From: Oxalobacteraceae sp. CFBP 8761
Lineage (GTDB): Bacteria; Pseudomonadota; Gammaproteobacteria; Burkholderiales; Burkholderiaceae_D
NCBI GenBank assembly: GCA_014841595.1
Contig: JACYUE010000001.1
Location: 661,654-725,653 of the forward strand
DNA: 64,000 nt
Direction of reading: 5' to 3'
Below, piece after piece: positions 8,435-16,733 of the stretch. The notes under the pieces were generated by a model that did not search any database, was not told the DNA's origin, and saw only the letters and a program-made list of their open reading frames with translations. How positions within the stretch are numbered: position 1 is the stretch's first letter; each line of letters starts with the position of its first letter. The position numbers and the translations under genes are program-made.

Positions 8435-9172
8435 TTAAGCGTTTTCGCCCTGGAACGACCCTGCGCGCCAGGTCAGCACCAGCGTATCGCGGTAACCATG
8501 CTCGCCCAGCGGCTGGATCGGTGTCGATTCGTGGATCACGGCGGCGTCGTCCAGCAACAGCAGCGTCCACGGGTCGGTCATCGTGAAGCGCTGGCCAGAT
8601 GGACCATCGGCGTCAAATACGCGCGTCTCGCCGCCCTTGATGCCATGGCGCCCAATCATGATCACGGCCACGAAGTTCACGCCGTCGCGGTGCGCGCCTT
8701 CGGGTGTCGGGCGGCCGATGCCGTCCGCCGTGTCGATCCTGAACTGGTGCGCTTCGACGAACCATGGCTGTGCTGGCGTCACCGCCGAACAAACCGCTCC
8801 GAGCGCATGCAGCAGGCGTTCCCAGGCCGGGTTGGCGACGGTCGCCGTTTCCATCGGTGCGAACAGGCGGTGCATGCCGCCGTGCAGCGCGTTGTACTCG
8901 ACCGGCTGCCAGTGCGCGCGGTGCGGCGTCTGCACCAGGCTGGCGCCATCGTCGATGAAGCACGAGTGACGGCGGCGCCGATAGCGCCCGCCATCCTTCA
9001 GGTAATCGTCGAGCTCGAGCCGGTCCCAGCTCGGCACGAGCGTGGCGAGCTCCTGCAGGCTGCAGCCGGCCAGCAGCGCAACGTCGTCAGGGCGCAGCAG
9101 GGCGTAGCCGGTGTCGCGCAGTGCGGCCGTCAGGTGCGACGGATCGAGATAGGGCAGGGGCGGTGTGGTCAT
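8435..9172 (-). CDS. 2-oxoglutarate/Fe(II) dioxygenase family protein (2OG-Fe_Oxy_2 type)
   Basis: This 245-residue soluble protein resembles the BsmA/isoleucine-dioxygenase-like group (PF10014), whose studied members hydroxylate free amino acids using oxygen and 2-oxoglutarate. The iron triad is visible: HRD in EGAHRDGVNFVAV (about residue 160), a distal histidine in AVIHESTPI, and the cosubstrate arginine in YRDTLVLTWR. There is no signal peptide, so it is cytoplasmic. It begins 39 bases downstream of the TonB-dependent receptor on the same strand and is probably the last gene of the M1 peptidase operon. That would place an amino acid modifying enzyme downstream of peptide breakdown and uptake. 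The substrate is unknown. Confidence 0.78.
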   Translation of the reverse strand: MTTPPLPYLDPSHLTAALRDTGYALLRPDDVALLAGCSLQELATLVPSWDRLELDDYLKDGGRYRRRRHSCFIDDGASLVQTPHRAHWQPVEYNALHGGMHRLFAPMETATVANPAWERLLHALGAVCSAVTPAQPWFVEAHQFRIDTADGIGRPTPEGAHRDGVNFVAVIMIGRHGIKGGETRVFDADGPSGQRFTMTDPWTLLLLDDAAVIHESTPIQPLGEHGYRDTLVLTWRAGSFQGENA

Positions 9173-9211
9173 TCCGCTAGCCTAGCACTTTCATTGCCGC
9201 CCGGCCAGACT

Positions 9212-11254
9212 TCACCAGGTCTTGACCAGGGTCAGGCGCAGCGAGCGCGGTTCGATCGGGTGAAAATGCACGTCCGCGACCGGCGCGGTTTCGCCCGCCA
9301 GTTGCGACTCATAGAAGTAGTCGATCGCCGAGGCGCGCCGGTTCGTCAGGTTGAACGCTTCGAGTTCCAGCTGCAGGTCCTTCGCCAACTGGTAGCCCAC
9401 ACGCCCGTTGAGCGTCACGCTCGCCTTCGAGCGCACGCTGTCGTCTTCGATGAGCGGGCGCGGACCGAACCAGCGCAGGCGCAGGGAACCCGACCACGGG
9501 CCGCTGCGGTCGACCGTCACACCTAGTTGCGCGACGCCTTCGATCGCGCCCGGGATCCGGTTGCCCAGCGAGCGGGCGCGCGCCCAGGCGGCGTCGAAGT
9601 CGACCGACAGCCATTTGTAGGGCCGGTAGTAGTTCGAAAACTCGATGCCGTAGCGGCGGCTCGGATCGCCCGCCTCGGTGTTGCCGGCATCGCCGATATA
9701 GGTCAGCTCGGAATCGAAGTCGAGACGGTACACGGCCAGCGACATCTGCATCTTCGGAATCGCCTCGGTGCGCAGGCCGAACTCCACGCCGCGCGAGCGC
9801 ACGAGGCCCGGGGTGCGCTCCACCGCATCGAGCGTTTTCGGATCGACCGTGGCGACCGTGCCGCGCGCGTCGTTGCTGTGAAAGCCGTGGCCGTAGTTGG
9901 CATACAGCTCGGTGGAGGCCCACGGGCCGTAGGCGATGTTCAGCGTCGGCGTGACCAGGGTGTCGTGCGCCTTGCCGGCGTTTTCAGGCCGGTCGCCATC
10001 GACGCGGAAGCGGTAGTTATTCGCGCGCACACCGACGACCGTGCGCAGCGCATCGCTCCAGCGCGTCGCATTCTCGACGAACACCGCGCCACTCGTTTCG
10101 ACGATGTGGTCTTCGCGCGTGGTGGCAATCCGCGCGCGCTTGCGGGTGTCGTACAGGCCGTTGTAGATATTGTCGTTCTGGAGTTGCGCGCCCACCGTCA
10201 GGTCGGACGACAGCGTGTCACTGCGGTGCATGTGCCAGGTGTGGGTGGCGTCCAGGCCCGTCGTCACGCGCCGGTCGGGCTGGGCGAACTGGTCGCCGTT
10301 GACCGGATCGTTCAAAAAGTAGGTGAAATTCGAGAACAGTTCGAGCTCGTTGCGGATCACATAGGCGCTCACTTTCGAGGCCGAATCGGTGTCCGTGCTG
10401 CGCCAGATGCCCGAGATGCTCTGGCGGCGCGCTTTGCCACCATCGCTGTCGTCGATGAGGTCATAGCGCCCGATGCGGCCATCCTCGACGGCCCGCAGCG
10501 GAATCTGGTCGGTCGAATTCCAGTGGCCGCTGTAGCTCATCGCGGTGACGTTCCAGCCATTGTTGGCGTAACCCTGGCTGTAGCGCAGCACGGCGTTGAC
10601 CTTGCGGTAGCCGTCGGGGCGCGTCCATGGGCCGTCGTTCTTCATCAGTTCCAGCGCGTACAGCAGGCTGCCGCCGGCAACCTCGGGCGAACCGGCCAGC
10701 ATCGTGCGGGCATAGCCGTCCTGGCCGACCGTCGCGGAAGCGATGCTTTTCACCAGACGATTGGCATAGCTGAGCGACGCCACGCCGGCCGACGAGAAAT
10801 CGCCTTCGCGCGCCGAATACGGCCCCTTGCGGTAATCGAGCCGGCCCACCAGTTCGGGAATCAAAAAATTCAGGTCGGTCCAGCCCTGGCCGTGCGCGTG
10901 GCTGCGCTGGTTGACGGGCATGCCGTCGACCCAGGTGGCCAGATCGGTGCCGTGGTCGAGGTTGAAGCCGCGCAGATAGAACTGGTTGGCCTTGCCTTCG
11001 CCGCTGTGCTGGCTGGCGATCAGGCCGGGCGTGACTTCGAGCAGCTCGCCCGGCCGGTAGGCGATGCGCCCGGCCAGGTCCTTCGCACCGGCGCTGCCGG
11101 CGCCGGCCGAATCGGCGATGCCGAGCTGGCTGGCGCGGGCGCCTTCGACCAGCACGCGCTGGAGCTGGAAATCATCGGCATGGGCGGTCGATGAGGCGAA
11201 CAGCGCGGCGAGCACGCAAACGATTGGGCGAAGAGGCATGGGGCAAAGCAGCAT
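9212..11254 (-). CDS. TonB-dependent outer-membrane receptor of the M1/DUF6702 operon
   Basis: This 680-residue receptor has a signal peptide (ALFASSTAHA), a plug domain (YLRGFNLDHGTDLATWVDG, then SHAHGQGWTDLNFLIPELV) and a 22-strand barrel ending in the aromatic LTLVKTW. Barrel length is typical of metal, siderophore or small-ligand receptors and clearly shorter than the two sugar-type receptors at 40950 and 44312. ATG 11254 (MLLCPMPLRP) is 20 bases after the DUF6702 stop. ATG 11239 (MPLRPIV) gives an equally good signal peptide. It is energised by TonB-ExbBD encoded elsewhere. The ligand is unknown; the operon with two zinc peptidases suggests peptides or metal ions, which is inference. Confidence 0.88.
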   Translation of the reverse strand: MLLCPMPLRPIVCVLAALFASSTAHADDFQLQRVLVEGARASQLGIADSAGAGSAGAKDLAGRIAYRPGELLEVTPGLIASQHSGEGKANQFYLRGFNLDHGTDLATWVDGMPVNQRSHAHGQGWTDLNFLIPELVGRLDYRKGPYSAREGDFSSAGVASLSYANRLVKSIASATVGQDGYARTMLAGSPEVAGGSLLYALELMKNDGPWTRPDGYRKVNAVLRYSQGYANNGWNVTAMSYSGHWNSTDQIPLRAVEDGRIGRYDLIDDSDGGKARRQSISGIWRSTDTDSASKVSAYVIRNELELFSNFTYFLNDPVNGDQFAQPDRRVTTGLDATHTWHMHRSDTLSSDLTVGAQLQNDNIYNGLYDTRKRARIATTREDHIVETSGAVFVENATRWSDALRTVVGVRANNYRFRVDGDRPENAGKAHDTLVTPTLNIAYGPWASTELYANYGHGFHSNDARGTVATVDPKTLDAVERTPGLVRSRGVEFGLRTEAIPKMQMSLAVYRLDFDSELTYIGDAGNTEAGDPSRRYGIEFSNYYRPYKWLSVDFDAAWARARSLGNRIPGAIEGVAQLGVTVDRSGPWSGSLRLRWFGPRPLIEDDSVRSKASVTLNGRVGYQLAKDLQLELEAFNLTNRRASAIDYFYESQLAGETAPVADVHFHPIEPRSLRLTLVKTW

Positions 11255-11274
11255 GGGCAGATTCAGAATAAGGT

Positions 11275-11769
11275 TCAGCGCGCAGGCTGTTCGAGCGCCT
11301 GGCGCAGGAAGGTCAGCGAACGCACGGCGCCGCCTTCGTTGAGGTTCACGGTGTTGACCTGTTCGGCCAGGAAGTCGACCAGCATCCCCTGGCGAATCAC
11401 GGCCGCTGCCGACAGCGGCGTGGCGGCCAGCTCCTGGTAGATCACGACGCTTTGCGCATCGGCCGTCATGCCAACCCAGGTCACGGGCAGCTTCTTGCCG
11501 TCCTTGTCGGCGAGCCAGAAGTGGCGCTCGACGTAGGTGCGCAGCACCGCCTGGTCTTCTGCGTCGCTCAGGTCGAACTGGCGTCCGTACAGATTGAGCA
11601 GCAGCGCGTCGATATCGTGCGCCGTGTAGGTGTGGACGATTTCCGTGCTCTCGGTGCGCGCGTTGTACGAGATGTCGGTCATGCCGAAGTGGAAGCGGTG
11701 CGCGCTGGCCGCAGCACTGGCGCACAGCAGCAGGGCCAGGAGCAGCGATTTCAATCCGCGCACGTTCAT
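11275..11769 (-). CDS. DUF6702 family protein, exported
   Basis: This 164-residue protein has a clear signal peptide (SLLLALLLCASAAASA before HRFHFGMTDI). The pattern H-x-F-H followed by TDISYN, a central DIDALLLNLYG, and a late segment with NTVNLNEGG matches my recollection of DUF6702 proteins, which often sit beside M1 metallopeptidases. No catalytic motif is evident; the histidines just after the signal cleavage site could bind metal. Its start overlaps the upstream peptidase stop by four bases (ATGA), so translation is coupled. A periplasmic accessory role for the peptidases or the receptor is plausible but unproven. Confidence 0.78.
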   Translation of the reverse strand: MNVRGLKSLLLALLLCASAAASAHRFHFGMTDISYNARTESTEIVHTYTAHDIDALLLNLYGRQFDLSDAEDQAVLRTYVERHFWLADKDGKKLPVTWVGMTADAQSVVIYQELAATPLSAAAVIRQGMLVDFLAEQVNTVNLNEGGAVRSLTFLRQALEQPAR

Positions 11770-14129
11770 TGGGCCGCCTTCGGTGCCGCTTTCAACGGCG
11801 TGGCCGCGTCGCGCATCAGGTTGTTCGGATCGCGCTCGGTCTTGAACAGCTCCAGGCGCGACGGCGTCGCCTTGCGTGGCCAGCTATTGTTGCTGACATC
11901 GATGTCGGCCGTTTCCCAGTACGGGTCCTGCGTCAGGCCGACGATCGGTTCATCGGTGACGAACAGCTTCGTGATCTTTTTGGGCGAATAGCGCCAGACT
12001 TCGGCGGGAATGCGCTCGATCGTTTTTTGGCCGCTCTTGAAGGTCAGCTCGACGATCAGTGGCATCACGAGGCCACCGCGATTGGAAAAGTCGACCAGCG
12101 TCAGGTGCTTGCCTTCCTTGAGCAGCGCCTTTTCCCAGTCTTCCAGGTCGGCCGTCGTTTCGGCAAACTTGTTGCGGTCCTTGTTGGTGACGGTGAATTC
12201 GTCGTGTTCGTTGTAGAAGTCCTTCAGCTCGGGATGCGCATCGACGCGGCGGGGCATCCCCTGGTTGCGCTGGTCGGTCACCGACACCGGCTCGGCGGCG
12301 CGGCGCGCGCGCTGCCAGGCTTTTTCGACTTCCGGGTCTTTCGACGACACCGTGTACTCGCTGATGCCGTCGACGCTGATGTCCACCGCGTCCGTCGTGT
12401 AGAACCAGCCACGCCAGAACCAGTCGAGGTCCGTGCCTGATGCATCTTCCATCGTGCGGAAGAAGTCGGCCGGGGTGGGGCGCTTGAACTTCCAGCGCTC
12501 GGCGTATTCCTTGAATGCGAAGTCGAACAGCTCGCGTCCCAGCACCGTCTCGCGCAGGATGTTGAATGCGGTAGCCGGCTTGGCATACGCGTTGGCGCCG
12601 CGCTGCAGCGTCGACTCGGCATTCGTCATGATCGGCGCCTGGTTCGTGCTGCGCATGTAGTCGACGATGTCGCGTGGCTCGCCACGGCGCGCCGGATAGT
12701 TCTCTTCCCAGGCCTGCTCGGCCAGGAACTGCAGGAAGCTGTTCATCCCTTCGTCCATCCAGGTCCACTGGCGCTCGTCCGAATTGACGATCATCGGGAA
12801 GTAGTTGTGGCCCACCTCGTGGATGATCACGCTGATCAGGCCGTACTTGGCGGCCTGCGAGTAGGTCAGTGCGCCCGTCTTGGCGTCCTTGACGGGGCGG
12901 CGGCCGTTAAACGACAGCATCGGGTATTCCATGCCGCCCACCGGGCCGTTGACCGAGATCGCCACCGGATACGGGTAGTCGAACGAGTACTTGTTGTACT
13001 GCTCGATCGTGTGGATCACGGCGGGCGTCGAGTACTTTTCCCACAGCGGATTGGCTTCGGCCGGGTAGTACGACATCGCCATCACGTCCTGCCTGCCGCT
13101 CTTGATGCCCTGCGCATCCCAGATGAACTTGCGGCTCGACGCGAACGCGAAGTCGCGCACGTTCCTGGCGTTGAAGCGCCAAGTACGGTTGCTGGTGGCG
13201 CGCCCCTTTTCGGTCGCCTGCGCTTCGGCCTGCGACACGATCATCACGGGCTTGCCCGCCTTCTTCGCCTGCTGCAGGCGCTCGCGCTGGGTGCTGCTCA
13301 AGACCTCGCCCGCGTTCTGCAGCTCGCCCGTGGCGGCCACGATGTGGTCGCCCGGCACCGTGATCGCCACGTCGTAGTCGCCAAATTCCAGCGTGAATTC
13401 GCCGTCGCCCAGGTACTGCGCATTCTGCCAGCCGGCCGCGTCGTAGTAGGCGGCCATGCGCGGGAACCACTGCGCGATTTCGTAGATGTCGTTGCCATCC
13501 TTGAAGCGCTCGAAGCCCATGCGCCGGCCCAGCACGTTCATCTCGGGGATGTTGAAGCGCCAGGCCACGTTGAACGACACCTTTGCGCCGGGTTTCAATG
13601 GTTGCGGCAGGTCGATCCGCATCATCGTCTTGTTGATCGTGTGCGCCAGCGCGCGGCCGTCGCTGCCGGTCACGCTCTGGATGTCGATGCCGCCGGCGAA
13701 ATTGCCTGCCTCCAGCGTGAAGCGCAGCGCGTCGAACTTCACGCCATCGTTGCCCCTGGCCTGCCACGCGCTGCGCGACGGCAGCGTGGTGATCTTGCGG
13801 TTGTCCGAGTCGCTGCGGAACATGTTCTGGTCCAGCTGCACCCACAGGTACGACAGCGTGTCGGGCGAGTTGTTGTGGTACGTGACCGTGCCGGCGCCGC
13901 TGATCGCGCGACTGGCTTCATCGAGTGTGACGCGCAGCTTGTAGTCGGCGCGCTGCTGCCAGTAGGCGTGGCCCGGTGCACCGGCCGCGTTGCGCGTGAC
14001 GCCGGGCGTCGGCAGCAGCTCGTCCAGCTGGCGGAACTTGTCGTCGAAGGCCGGACCGGCCGCGCCGGCGGTCATCGCAACGCCAAGGGTGAGGGTCGCG
14101 AAGGCCGCATGCAGGTGAGGGATATTCAT
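11766..14129 (-). CDS. Secreted M1 family zinc metallopeptidase, downstream paralogue
   Basis: This 787-residue M1 (gluzincin) peptidase is synthesised with a signal peptide (MNIPHLHAAFATLTLGVAMT). The M1 beta-saddle domain is followed by the exopeptidase-type motif GGMEYPM and the zinc motif HEVGH, 18 residues, then E (near residues 433-456). A helical C-terminal region follows. The family removes N-terminal residues from peptides. I chose ATG 14129 because the longer open frame prepends an arginine-rich stretch with no signal. It is a close paralogue of the gene immediately upstream, with long stretches near-identical in both protein and DNA, so this is a tandem duplication. It overlaps the DUF6702 gene by four bases. 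Confidence 0.92.
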   Translation of the reverse strand: MNIPHLHAAFATLTLGVAMTAGAAGPAFDDKFRQLDELLPTPGVTRNAAGAPGHAYWQQRADYKLRVTLDEASRAISGAGTVTYHNNSPDTLSYLWVQLDQNMFRSDSDNRKITTLPSRSAWQARGNDGVKFDALRFTLEAGNFAGGIDIQSVTGSDGRALAHTINKTMMRIDLPQPLKPGAKVSFNVAWRFNIPEMNVLGRRMGFERFKDGNDIYEIAQWFPRMAAYYDAAGWQNAQYLGDGEFTLEFGDYDVAITVPGDHIVAATGELQNAGEVLSSTQRERLQQAKKAGKPVMIVSQAEAQATEKGRATSNRTWRFNARNVRDFAFASSRKFIWDAQGIKSGRQDVMAMSYYPAEANPLWEKYSTPAVIHTIEQYNKYSFDYPYPVAISVNGPVGGMEYPMLSFNGRRPVKDAKTGALTYSQAAKYGLISVIIHEVGHNYFPMIVNSDERQWTWMDEGMNSFLQFLAEQAWEENYPARRGEPRDIVDYMRSTNQAPIMTNAESTLQRGANAYAKPATAFNILRETVLGRELFDFAFKEYAERWKFKRPTPADFFRTMEDASGTDLDWFWRGWFYTTDAVDISVDGISEYTVSSKDPEVEKAWQRARRAAEPVSVTDQRNQGMPRRVDAHPELKDFYNEHDEFTVTNKDRNKFAETTADLEDWEKALLKEGKHLTLVDFSNRGGLVMPLIVELTFKSGQKTIERIPAEVWRYSPKKITKLFVTDEPIVGLTQDPYWETADIDVSNNSWPRKATPSRLELFKTERDPNNLMRDAATPLKAAPKAAQ

Positions 14130-14137
14130 GATCGTAG

Positions 14138-14173
14138 TACCCAAAAAATGACATCGGGCGGATCGCTCCGCCC
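14138..14173 (-). terminator. Hairpin and T-tract between the two M1 peptidase genes
   Basis: Arms GGGCGGA (14156-14162) and TCCGCCC (14167-14173) form a 7-bp stem. On the minus strand it is followed, after a few bases, by a run of T residues (the A-run near 14143-14148). The spacing is longer than in an ideal terminator. It may be a leaky terminator that lowers expression of the downstream genes relative to the first peptidase. Confidence 0.4.
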
Positions 14174-14199
14174 GGGTAATGAACCAACCGGATGCTGCG

Positions 14200-16584
14200 T
14201 TATTCCGCCGGCGTTGGCGCCGTCTCCGGCGCTGGCGTGCCTTGCGCATCCTTCGTCTTGAGCTTCGAATTGAAGTCGCGCATCAGGTTGTTCGGATCGC
14301 GTTCGGTCTTGAACAGTTCGAGACGCGACGGCGTCGCCTTGCGTGGCCAGCTGTTGTTGCTGACGTCGACGTCGGCCGTTTCCCAGTTCGGGTCCTGCGT
14401 CAGGCCGACGATCGGTTCATCGGTGACGAACAGCTTCGTGATCTTGGTCGGCGAATAACGCCACACTTCGGCCGGGATGCGCTCGATGGTTTTCTGGCCG
14501 TTCTTCAGCGTCAGTTCCACGATCAGTGGCGTGACCAGGCCGCCCACGTTCGAGAAGTCCACCAGCGTCAGATGCTTGCCTTCCTTGAGCAGCGCCTTTT
14601 CCCAGTCTTCCAGATCGGCCGTCGTTTCCGCGAACTTGTTGCGGTCCTTGTTGGTGACGGTGAACTCGTCGTTTTCGTTGTAGAAGTCCTTCAGTTCCGG
14701 GTGCGCATCGACGCGGCGTGGCATGCCCTTGTTGCGCTGGTCCGTGATCGACACCGGCTCGGCGGCGCGGCGTGCGCGCGCCATGGCTTTCTCGACTTCA
14801 GGGTCCTTGGACGACACCGTGTACTCGGTGATCCCATCGACGCTCACGTCCACCGCATCGGTGGTATAGAACCAGCCGCGCCAGAACCAGTCGAGGTCCG
14901 TGCCCGACGCGTCTTCCATCGTGCGGAAGAAGTCGGCCGGCGTCGGGCGCTTGAATTTCCAGCGTTCGGCGTATTCCTTGAACGCGAAGTCGAACAGTTC
15001 GCGGCCCAGCACCGTCTCGCGCAGGACGTTCAGCGCGGTGGCCGGCTTGGCATACGCGTTGTTACCGAACTGCAGGACCGATTCCGAGTTGGTCATGATC
15101 GGCACCTGGTTGGTGCTCTTCATGTAGGTGGTGATGGCGCGCGGGTCGCCGCGGCCGCCCGGCCAGTTGGCTTCCCAGGCTTCCTGCGCCAGGAACTGCA
15201 CGAACGAGTTCAGGCCTTCATCCATCCAGGTCCACTGGCGCTCGTCCGAATTGACGATCATCGGGAAGTAGTTGTGGCCGACTTCGTGGATGATCACGCC
15301 GATCAGGCCATACTTGGTGCGCTGCGAGTACGTCAGTTCGCCGGTCTTCTTGTCCTTGCTCGGACGCGGGCCGTTAAACGAAATCATCGGGTATTCCATG
15401 CCGCCCACCGGACCGTTGACCGAGATCGCGGTCGGGTACGGGTAGTCGAACGAGTACTTGTTGTACTGCTCGATGGTGTGGATGATCGCCTGGGTCGAGT
15501 ACTTCTCCCACAGCGGATTGCCTTCCTTCGGGTAGTACGACATCGCCAGCACGTCCTGCTTGCCGCTCTTGATCGCCTGTGCATCCCAGATGAACTTGCG
15601 GCTTGACGCGAACGCAAAGTCGCGCACGTTCTTGGCCTTGAAGTGCCAGGTTTTCATGGCCGTGCTACGGACCTTCTCGGCCGCTTCGGCTTCGGCCTGG
15701 GTCACGATGATGACCGGCTTTTTCGCGGTCTTTGCCTGTTGCAGGCGATCGCGCTGGGCCGCGGTCAACACCTCGCCGGGATTTTGCAGCTCGCCCGTGG
15801 AAGCCACGATGTGGTCGCCCGGCACCGTGATGCGCACGTCGTAGTCGCCAAACTCCAGCGTGAATTCGCCCGAGCCCAGGAACTGCTTGTGCTGCCAGCC
15901 GTACACGTCGTAGTAGGCGGCCATGCGCGGGAACCACTGCGCGATTTCGAACAGGTCGTTCTTGTCGTCGAATTTCTCGTAGCCGGCGCGTCCGCCGAGC
16001 ACCTTCTGCTCATTGATGTTGTAGCGCCAGTCGATACCGAAGGTCACCTTCGCGCCCGGTTTGAGTGGCTGCGGCAGGTCGATCCGCATCATCGTCTTGT
16101 TGATGGTGTATGGCAGCGGGCGACCGCCCGCATCCTTGACGGCCAGGATGTCGAAGCCGCCCGGGAAGGTGCGCCCCTCGAGCACGGTGCGCAGGGCATC
16201 GTATTTCAGGCCGGTGGTCTGGGTGCCGTTGGCCCATGCCTCGCGCGAAGGCAGGATGGCGCTCTGACGTGCATCCGAATCGGTCTTGTAGATGTTCTGG
16301 TCGAGCTGCACCCACAGGTATTTGAGGGTATCCGGGGAATTGTTGTGGTAGGTGACCGTGCCGGCGCCGGAGAGCGCGCGCTTGGCTTCATCGAGCGTGG
16401 TGCGGATCGTGTAATCGGCGCGTTGCTGCCAGTAGGCGTGGCCCGGGGCGCCGGAGGCGGTGCGGATCGTGCCTGGCGTCGGCAGCAGCTCATCGAGCTG
16501 GCGGAACTTGTCGTCGAACGGTGCTGCGGCAAACGATGATGCTGCGAGGCATAGAGCTGCTACGCCGATTGGCAAACGAAACAT
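14200..16584 (-). CDS. Secreted M1 family zinc metallopeptidase, upstream paralogue
   Basis: This 794-residue M1 peptidase has a signal peptide (MFRLPIGVAALCLAASSFAA). ATG 16584 is preceded by an AGGGGAA ribosome binding site, so it is the likely first gene of the operon. The motifs match its neighbour: GGMEYPM, HEVGH-18-E near residue 432, and the conserved ADFFRTMEDASGTDLDWFW region. Differences from the paralogue concentrate in the N-terminal domain (for example TQTTGLKYDALR against GNDGVKFDALR) and the C-terminal tail (KLKTKDAQGTPAPETAP here). The zinc site is invariant. That pattern suggests two exopeptidases with different substrate preference, which is inference. Confidence 0.92.
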   Translation of the reverse strand: MFRLPIGVAALCLAASSFAAAPFDDKFRQLDELLPTPGTIRTASGAPGHAYWQQRADYTIRTTLDEAKRALSGAGTVTYHNNSPDTLKYLWVQLDQNIYKTDSDARQSAILPSREAWANGTQTTGLKYDALRTVLEGRTFPGGFDILAVKDAGGRPLPYTINKTMMRIDLPQPLKPGAKVTFGIDWRYNINEQKVLGGRAGYEKFDDKNDLFEIAQWFPRMAAYYDVYGWQHKQFLGSGEFTLEFGDYDVRITVPGDHIVASTGELQNPGEVLTAAQRDRLQQAKTAKKPVIIVTQAEAEAAEKVRSTAMKTWHFKAKNVRDFAFASSRKFIWDAQAIKSGKQDVLAMSYYPKEGNPLWEKYSTQAIIHTIEQYNKYSFDYPYPTAISVNGPVGGMEYPMISFNGPRPSKDKKTGELTYSQRTKYGLIGVIIHEVGHNYFPMIVNSDERQWTWMDEGLNSFVQFLAQEAWEANWPGGRGDPRAITTYMKSTNQVPIMTNSESVLQFGNNAYAKPATALNVLRETVLGRELFDFAFKEYAERWKFKRPTPADFFRTMEDASGTDLDWFWRGWFYTTDAVDVSVDGITEYTVSSKDPEVEKAMARARRAAEPVSITDQRNKGMPRRVDAHPELKDFYNENDEFTVTNKDRNKFAETTADLEDWEKALLKEGKHLTLVDFSNVGGLVTPLIVELTLKNGQKTIERIPAEVWRYSPTKITKLFVTDEPIVGLTQDPNWETADVDVSNNSWPRKATPSRLELFKTERDPNNLMRDFNSKLKTKDAQGTPAPETAPTPAE

Positions 16585-16674
16585 GATTCCCCTGGATTTG
16601 TTGTTGGAATATGACAGGAATTCTATCGTTGATATTCTTCAATTGCTTAACGTATTTGTAAAAATCCGGATACA

Positions 16675-16690
16675 TGTGGCGCACGCCACA
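16675..16690. promoter_or_regulatory. 7-bp palindrome between serine hydrolase and M1 operon
   Basis: TGTGGCG and CGCCACA are separated by two bases. The site lies 90 bases upstream of the M1 operon and 44 bases after the serine hydrolase stop. It could be an operator for the M1 operon, or the stem of a weak terminator for the hydrolase, since a five-T run follows about ten bases later on the minus strand. Confidence 0.35.
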
Positions 16691-16733
16691 CCAATGGCGC
16701 GCGCCTGCATGGTATTGCCCGATCAGTACATGC

